Below are positions 49,901 through 58,900 of a stretch of DNA of 64,000 nucleotides, piece after piece. The notes beneath the pieces were generated by a model. The model saw nothing but the letters and a program-made list of their open reading frames with translations. It was not told where the DNA came from and did not search any database. The stretch is from Undaria pinnatifida (Eukaryota > Sar > Phaeophyceae > Laminariales > Alariaceae): NCBI GenBank assembly GCA_012845835.1, contig JABAKD010000016.1, positions 5,353,419-5,417,418 on the forward strand, given 5' to 3'. The first letter of the stretch is position 1. Each line of letters starts with the position of its first letter. Position numbers and translations under genes: made by a program.

Positions 49901-52900
49901 CTACCCAAACTAAGCCTTATAAAATGTTCATATGCCCCCGCTTGCACACCTTTCACTATATACCTCACGGACGAAACGACTTTTTTCAGGCCACTTTTTT
50001 TGTTGACGCAGGGTAGCTGACCACTCCTTTTCGGATCCATGTCGCTAAGCTTTTGAAAAAACAGCAGGGAAGCTTGAGAACGCCAAAAGGAACAGGGGAG
50101 CATCACTCGCGCGAGTGACCCCGAGCCATTGCAAAAAAATAAGAAAAAAAAATGGGGAGCCCCTTACCGTGTCCTTGGTAGTGCTATGACAAAAAAAAAC
50201 ATGGTTTTCTGCACCTACCTGCTGCTCCTGGAGCTTCTCCCGGCAAGAAACGATCGACGTCAGGCACTCCGCGTAGTGCTTTTCGCTCTCGTGCACGGGG
50301 ATTGCCTCCTTCTCAACCCCCCTCCCGGTGTGGTCCGTTCTGGCTTCTTCTCGCGTCTTCTGCTGAGTCAGCATCAGAGACGCGATCTTCTTTTGCCATT
50401 CACCGTTTTGCTGAGAAGAAAAAAAAGGACGTTACGTTCATTCCGTCCAGCACACGAGGGTGGGCGGCAATATGCGACGAGTTAGACAATAGGCTTCCTG
50501 TGTGTCTTGCCCAGCTCTTATCCCATACTGTTTCCAAGCAACTTGGTGTGTAAGTTATCATGTATAGGTGGTAGTACGGAGGTGAGCATGAGCATCAGGG
50601 ACCGAACATTCTTGCACCTTTCAACTTTTTTCTGAGAAAGAGTGGTAGTACGGAGGTGAGCATGAGCATCAGGGACCGAACATTCTTGCACCTTTCAACT
50701 TTTTTCTGAGAAAGAAAATCGGTGTGAATTTCAATACGTTGAGGGTAGGAGCAGGCGGCAGTAGTAGCGAACGTCGAACACCTGTGGCAAGGTGATAAGG
50801 GAATATGCGGTAACACCGGCCGCTGCAGTGAAGTGAAACACGATGTTCATCTATATATATGTACAAGGTTCCCCTGCAGGATATGGTTCGCATGGAAATC
50901 CTGGGGGTGTCGGAAGTTGGGAAAGGGGGAACATAGATAGGCGTACCTGCTGTAGGAACTCTAACCAGGGTACAGTACAACGTAAAAAGCTCTTGAAAAC
51001 TAAATAAAAGACAAGTACTAATAGCCACCGCGGGTCAAGTCACGTCGGTGGCTCAAGTCGTGCCGACGCACATCTCCAATAGTACCGGTACCGGCAATGC
51101 ACAGAGAAGGTTGCGATGTGAAATATATGAAAATCGCGTTCGGATAATTGCGGTTTTACAGCGTTCGGAGTTACGTACGTACGCGTTATTAGGGCCATAT
51201 CGGGGATTCGTCCGCACTATCTCCGGGAGGGGATGAATTGTGTACGTCTTCGGGGTGTAGAAGGGTTTCCACTGGTGTGTTGAGCGTTCCCTCATACCGG
51301 GGGTAGGGGACACATTTACTTACCGCAATTTTTTCAGTTACTACTCACGGCTGACTTTGCTACGGTTAACTACCCGAACCAACCAAACAACCATCCAGGG
51401 TGATGCACGAAGGCGAGTGTGACCGAAAACAAACTCTTCAGTTTGGACACGTACCAGAATAGCATATATAATGCCTCCTGGACAAAAATAGGAAACTCTA
51501 GATACTGGCAGGCCAGCATCCAAAACTATCCGAAACACCGCACTATATCACAAGCACCTGCTTACCTTAACTAGCTCTTCTTTCTCTTTCAGTGCTTCGT
51601 CGATACGTCTTCGCACATCTTCTCTCGCTTCCTTGTGCCTGCGCTCCCTTTCCACCTGACGTCGAGGCAGGCGGGCGCACGGGACGTCGGGATGCGGGGG
51701 CCATTTTCAAGAAAAGAAACGCGCCAGTGGCACCTTCACGCCAGCACAGTACTGCATACGAACAGCGTTCCTCGTACACTCGAAGCTACCTGTGCTGGGA
51801 CTCGAGTACAAGTGCTTAAAACAAGCGTAAAGATAGGCCTCATCTGGTATCATATTACAAAAGACCATATCGTAGTAAAAAGCACACGAAAAAAAACTAA
51901 ATAGTCCCCTTTTTTCAAGAACCATATTTGTTTTACGTGCCTTCGTTTGTATCGCGCAGAGGGATCAACATTCACATCGCCCGTTACCATTTTCAACGTT
52001 TTTTTTGCTAACTCGCGCTTTCGCGCTTTCCGTTATTCGATTCTATCACAAGAAGTCCCTAACAAGCCGTAAGAGTACGCTCTCGCGGGTGCTCGAACCA
52101 AGCCAAATCGGTCTTACAAGTTGAGAGGTTAACCCACTAGATCATCGGGGAAGCTTACCCTATACCCCTTACTAACCGTAACCCTTATGATATCTCTACT
52201 AACCCTAACCCTTTTCCCTAACCCTAGCCTTAAGGTCTTGCTATTGTTCTTGTAACCCACCTGTTCTCGTCTGTCGGCCCTTTCCGCGGCCTCCTGGTTC
52301 CTTTTTTCTTCCCACTCGAGCATCTTCACGTCAAGCCAAGCGTCAAGCCAAGAACAATGTTAAGGAATGGCGGATGGCAAAATGGGGTGAGTGCACAACA
52401 ACGGTGGAATTTCCTAAGGCTTTTCACAAATCACGATCCGACCCATGAGTCGGGTCAGGAGCTGTTTTCCAACATTTCGCGAGTCGAGTCGGGTCGGGTC
52501 GGGTCGGGTCGGGTCGGGTCGGGTCGGGTCGGGTCGGGTCGGGTCGGGTCGGGTCGGGTCGGGTCGGGTCAGGTCGGGTCGGGTCGGGTCGGGTCGGGTC
52601 GGGTCGGGTAAGGAGGTGTTATAAATCTTACGGGTGGGGCGGGGTTGAGTCTGGAGGTTGTCAAATCTCGCTAGTCGGATCGATCCACGAGAAGGAATTC
52701 GACCCGTGAAAAATCGTGGGGTTTCGATCCACGAAGAGGGTGTTTTTCCCTGTGACAGTAGTGACTATTGCAGACTACGGGTACGCAGGTCGGAGACGAA
52801 GAGCGGGCACTCTATGGCCTTGCTTATTCAGGTTGTATCCTCGATATCGTCCCTCTCGGGTGTGGAATTAACTCATGTCTTGGGAATTACAGGACGATGT

Positions 52901-55900
52901 TTTTTATCGTCCCCTTACAAAAAAAAATCTATTGAATACTGTCATTGTTCTATTTACGTCCAGCCCAAAATACGATAATAGCACTCCTGGGATGAGCCTA
53001 ACTAACCAAACAAAACATCAACTTCGAACGATTCGGTTGTGTTCATGGTTTATCATCCATGCTCCATAACTTGATTGCACGCACATTTTGGAAATGCGGA
53101 CAGAACAACCAACGGTAGTCTTTAGCGCAATCTTGGGGTAGTGTCATAGGCGGGGGCGCGTATAAAAAGCGACAAATGAGGCGCCACAGGCAAACAAACC
53201 TGTTCCGGCGACATGTTTGTGTCCACCTCGTACACTTCATCTTCAATCAACTCCGCCTTACGTTCCCCGTCATCTTCTTCGATGCCCAAGTGCTGCTGGA
53301 TCTGTCAATCGCGGAGAGTTGCGCAAAGGCGATGACTAAAAAGGCGGGGACCTCTATGACACGTGTGGCGCGTATACCAGCTCAATGCCGATGTGTGTGC
53401 GACGTTGAACCCGCTTGCGATGCTGTTGTATGCACGAAGCAAGTACAACATCTTTAACAGAATACGAATTCGACGGCAGAACACGCACGGAAAATCCACC
53501 ACGTACCAACCATTTGTTCCGATGGAAGCACACAGAGAGTCCTGCAAGGGCGATAGCCACAATGCGGGGGAGCGAAATCAAAAGGCGGGGACGCCGCGTG
53601 AGGGCGATCAAAAACGGGGGGGGAGGAAATGGGGCGGAACATGCGAACAGCAGTCGACTACCAACCGTTTTACGATGGACACGAGAGAGCGCGGCACACA
53701 CGCGGACGGCAGCAGTCGACAACCAACCGTTTCGCGATGAGCACATCAGTCTCAAAGTTCGCTCAACCCTCCGCAGGTATCTTCCCTTTTCCCCCCCGAT
53801 CTACGTCTTCATTCTAATTGCGCGTAGGGGTCAGCATTCCCACTGTTCGTGTATGTTCATTCATCGTTTTTTGTCCAGCTCGCACTTTCGTGCCGACATT
53901 AGGAAAGGGAACGTGGTGAATTTTTCTGTTGTTTTGGAACGCGCCGAGAATCAAACCAGGACGCTTGCTCCAGCAAAGGTGACAATTTAACCTGTTGAGC
54001 TGCTTATCACCCTATCGTTGCCGAGCAAACGAAACACCAACAAGCACCAGGCAGCTCACCCTAGCCTATCGTTGCGGAGTAAACGAAACCAAAATAAGTA
54101 CCAGGCAGCTCTTTACCAGGGCAAGCCAAGAATGGAATGCCACGACGGTAGCACGGGGTATACACCACGTGGATAGCTCGCAACCAACCTGCTTAGCCGT
54201 CTTTTCAGCAGTCCTTTCTGCCATCTGCTGGATCAAAGCGAGGGAGGCCCCTGCTTTCTTGTAGCACAGGTGTATGGTGCTGCCGTAGAGGTCGTTTACA
54301 ATCTGGGAAGGAGAGGCAGCGGAAAAAGCGAGGGCGGAAGGGCAGAACACTCGGACGCGAGCTACGGTAGGAGTGCACTAATACGTTATGCAGGGCTTTT
54401 CAATAGCCACGAGCCGGCACGCTGGCTGGGTCAGGAGTTTTTCAAAAACTCGTGGGTCGAGTCAGGTCGGGTCAGGAGGAGTTTGAAATCTCACGGATCC
54501 GGTCGGGTCGGGTCGGGTCGGGTCGGGTCGGGTCGGGTCGGGTCGGGTCGGGTCGGGTCGGGTCGGGTCCGGTCGGGTCGGGTCGGGTCGGGTCGGGTCG
54601 GGTCGGGTCGAGTCGGGTCGGGTCGGGGCGGGGCGGGGCGGGGCGGGGCGGGGCGGGTCGAGGCGGGGCGGGGCGAGGCGGGGCGGGGCGGGGCAGAGGG
54701 TTTATACTCTCACGGGTCGGGCCGGGTCACCCTGACCCGATCTGTGACCCGCGACAAACTATCCGACCCATGCAAAGCGTTGAAATTTATGTAGAATGAT
54801 GTAGAATGATGTAGGTATACACAGTCGTTCCATGGTAGGGGTTGCAGTTGTTAAACGAAACGTTTGTGAGCTGCTGAGCTCCTCAAGCGTGGAACTATCG
54901 GTTGGTACGATATTCTTACGATAATATTTTTGTTTTAGGACTACTTAGTCCGTAAAAAAGTGTTGGTCGAGTTGCGCGAAACGAGTGTCTTCGAAAAGCC
55001 ATGTGTCGGGTGATGATATCGAGGTGATGATATCGAGCCCCCAAAAGTGTTAGGAGCTCAGAAAAATCTTAGAATCTGCTGCACCCCTAGCGCGGGATGG
55101 CTCTGCACCAAGCAAAAATGGTGGGGCTCCTCGCGTGAGGATCTCTACATCTCACGCGAAAAAAGCTTTCAAGGAGACGTGGAAGTGCAATCCGATGAGC
55201 AATCCCATGGCGTAGGTAGGTTAAAGAAAAACAGACACATACTGCGGTAGATATGCAAGGTTCTTGACTTGCGGAGCTCTATACCTCACTGATTTTGATT
55301 AAACTGATTTTGAATAAACTGATTTTGGTTACACCGATTTTGATTACACTGATTTTGATTACACTGATTTTGATTAAAATGATTTTGATTAAACTGATTT
55401 TGATTACACTGATTTTGATTAAACTGATTTTAATTAAACTGATTTTGATCAAACTGATTTTGATTAAACTGATTTTGATTACACTGATTTTGATTGAACT
55501 GATTTTGATTACACTGGTTTTGACTAAACTCATTTTGATTAAACTGATTTTGATTACACTGATTTTGATTAAACTGATTTTGATTACACTGATTTTGATT
55601 ACACTGATTTTGATTACACTGATTTTGATTAAACTGATTTTGATTAAATTGATTTTGATTAAACTGATTTTGATTGAACTGATTTTGATTAAACTAATTT
55701 TGATTACACTGATCTTGATTGCACTGATTTTGATTAAACTGATTTTGATTAAACTGATTTCGATTAAACTGATTTTGATTAAACTGATTTTGACTAAACT
55801 GATTTTGATTAAACTGATTTTGATTAAACTGATTGTGATTGAACTGATTTTGATTACACTGATTTGATTTAACTGAATTGATCAAACCGATTTGGATTAA

Positions 55901-58900
55901 ACTGGATTGGATTAAACTGGTTTTGGTTAAACTGATTTGATTAAATGATTTGATTAAACTGATTTGGTTAAACTTATGTTGATTACACTGGTTTTGATTA
56001 AACTGATTGTGATTGAACTTATTGTGATTAAACCGACGAACGAAACCCACACGTGGCCTAGCCATACAAAAAAAAAAAACGTATTGCTCTTATTGAAACT
56101 AAATGATAAAAGCTCCGACGAGAGATTGGGTTTATCGTCTTTAGAGCCCTGGGACGCCTCTATGCCCTAACTCCAACTATAGCATCTCCACAAACGGGTT
56201 TCCAGTTCTAGACCGGTTAAGGAGCCCCGGCATCCACACGACAAAAACAGTTTGAGCCAAAAGGTGCTATGAATCCTCTATAGTATGATAGCAACACGCG
56301 TCTCCGGCATCGGTCACGCGAAACAGTCCGAGCTAAAGGGGCGGAGGATGTAACCAAGGCTCCACGGCAGGGTATCATAGAGTACCCCCACTTTCACTAC
56401 CGTGTTTTCATCACTCGCACGAGTGACTCTTTACCTCACGGGCAAAAAGACTTGAGGCGATTTTCTTTGGCGCAGGGTGGTAAGCTTACCATTCGACGAT
56501 TCCACCATTGCACCATTCCACCATTCCACCATTCCATTATTTCGGATTTCATATCGATAAAATAAAAGAAAACAGCACCAAACATTTAGACTGCCAAGAA
56601 AAACAGGGGGGGGTCACTCGCGCGAGTAATCCCGAGCGACTACAAAAAAAAAGAAAAAAGCGACCCCCCCTACCCGTAGCAGCCTGTGTCAGGAGCCGTG
56701 TTACACACGGGCGCGTGCTACGATACGAGTAGCACTTGCACTTTTAGGCTCCAGCATTGTTTTCTGTATGACGAAGCTCCTTGATCCAAACTCGTCGAAA
56801 TTTTGTCTTTTTGTTTTTTTTGCAAAACAACGATCTCTTTTTTGGGCACATCCTATATAATAGGGCCTTGGGACTGTTCATCGGGTTTGTTTGCACTTTT
56901 CATGTTGAAAAAGAAAACGTTTTTGTTTTTGTTTTGTTTTGTTTTGGGGGGGAGGAGGGTGTAAGGCTCTCCTCGTGTGAGGAACCTTAGGAGGACAAGA
57001 ATAGGGCGCACCATCTCTACCGCGGAGCATGGCGACATGGTCATACTCATACCGCTGCACATTCTTCCTAGATGCTTGAGAATAAGGATCGCCCTCGTCG
57101 CGCTTTTAGTTTGCTAAGCATATAATGTAGCTGGTGAGGGCTACAACTACGAACAACAACCGTTTTAGCTTTCGAAATAATAGTACCAGGTACAAAAAAT
57201 GGAATGAAAACTGCAGCTGCTGGTCCCAACCCAACTTCTTTACGAACAAAAAATTGGTTTTGAAAAAGCTATGAAACATTTAGCCAATCAAACACCTAGT
57301 ACATGTTAGGTTACGCCCGCGCTATTAAAGAGGTCGCCACTGGGCTAAGGCGGATTCAATATCTTCGGCATAGTGGCGGGTGACGAAGCCGAAGTCCATC
57401 TGAAAGCCGCTGCTTCCATACACTAGTGCCAAACATCTTCACAGGCACTGTAGAGGGAGACCGGCACCACTCAATCGGCACTATAGAGAGCAACCGGCAT
57501 TAACCAACCGGTACTGTAGAAGAACCTCTACCTTGTAATTATCCATTCTTCTTTTACCGGTACCTACCTTCGGCATAGCGACGGTGACGAATCCAACGCC
57601 TATCTGATAGCTGCAGGTTCCGTACACTAGTGCCAGGCGATTTCACGGGCACTATAGAGGGAAAACGGCACTACTCAATCGGCACTGTAGAGGTACCCCT
57701 ACCGTACTATGTTTCGTCCTTCGCTTACTTACTTTCGGCATGGTGACGGTGACGAAGCCGAAACCCATCTGAAAGCCGCTGCTTCCGTACACTAGGGCGA
57801 AACGATTTCACAGGCACTATACAGAAAACTGTCACTACTTTATCGGCACTATTGAGGGACCTCCACCATGCTTCGCTTACTTACCTTCGGCACGGTGACG
57901 GCGACGAAGTTGAAGCCCATCTGAAAACCGCTGCTTCCGTGCACTAGGGTTAAACGATATCACAGGCACTATAGAGGGCAACCGGTACTACTCAGCCGGC
58001 TTTATAGAGGGACGTCTACAAATGCTTCGCTTACTTACCTTCGGCATAGTGACGGTGACGAAGCCAAAGCCCATCTGAAAGCCGTTGCTTCCGTAGACTA
58101 GTGCAAGGTCCGTCACGGGTGACACTTTTTCCGTGTATCGCGACATCTGTTGTTAGACAGCGGGGGGGGGTCGCCAAAGGCGTGAAACCGTGTAAACATA
58201 AGTTGTAGGTATTCTTACACAGCGAGGGAAGTCGCCAAAATACGGACAACATTGGAATAATACGACTTTTTGTTATGGAATTCTGTCACAACATGTGAGA
58301 TATACGTATCTCAGTCTGGTGAATCAAAATCAAATTACACGTACAATACGTGAGCGGGTAGAGACGAGTTGTCGGAGTTATATCTTGCACAAGATGCGCG
58401 CCCTCAGCCCGGTGTATCACACTCTGTCTACACGGATAAAAATGACGCACGAGAGGATAGGAATGTGCCGGCCATGTCAAGACGTGAGGGGGGGCTTGCA
58501 TAGGATGGGAGTGTAGGTTGTATCACGGAACCACAACACGGAAGTAATCCATCTCTTCATTGAGTAGCTACGTATGAGCAGTCAGAGATGCGAATGCACC
58601 GCAGCGTCTATTGGAATCTTGACTGGACGCAAACAAACGCCAAGCCCCGACATTGCGGGCCATTCTTTTCGTTCATTGTCCTCGGTTTCTTCAGTCCTTG
58701 CTTTGTACATACACCCATCCCCGCCCCCTTTCCCTTCCGTGTGTGCAGCTACGAATCACAGCATATCAGTCGTCTCTTTCTAAAACATGTTTGAGCAGTC
58801 AAAACCTGCGAATGAGCAGTCGTGTTTGTCTACGAATATCTCGCCTGAACGCAGAGAAACACCGTGTCCCGGCCTTGCGGATCTATTCCGCTTTCTTTTT

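Noticed and set aside
55295-55867. 190-aa Ile/Leu-rich 'membrane protein'
   Set aside because: 15-bp tandem repeat inside a CCDC96 intron; a hydrophobic reading alone is not evidence.
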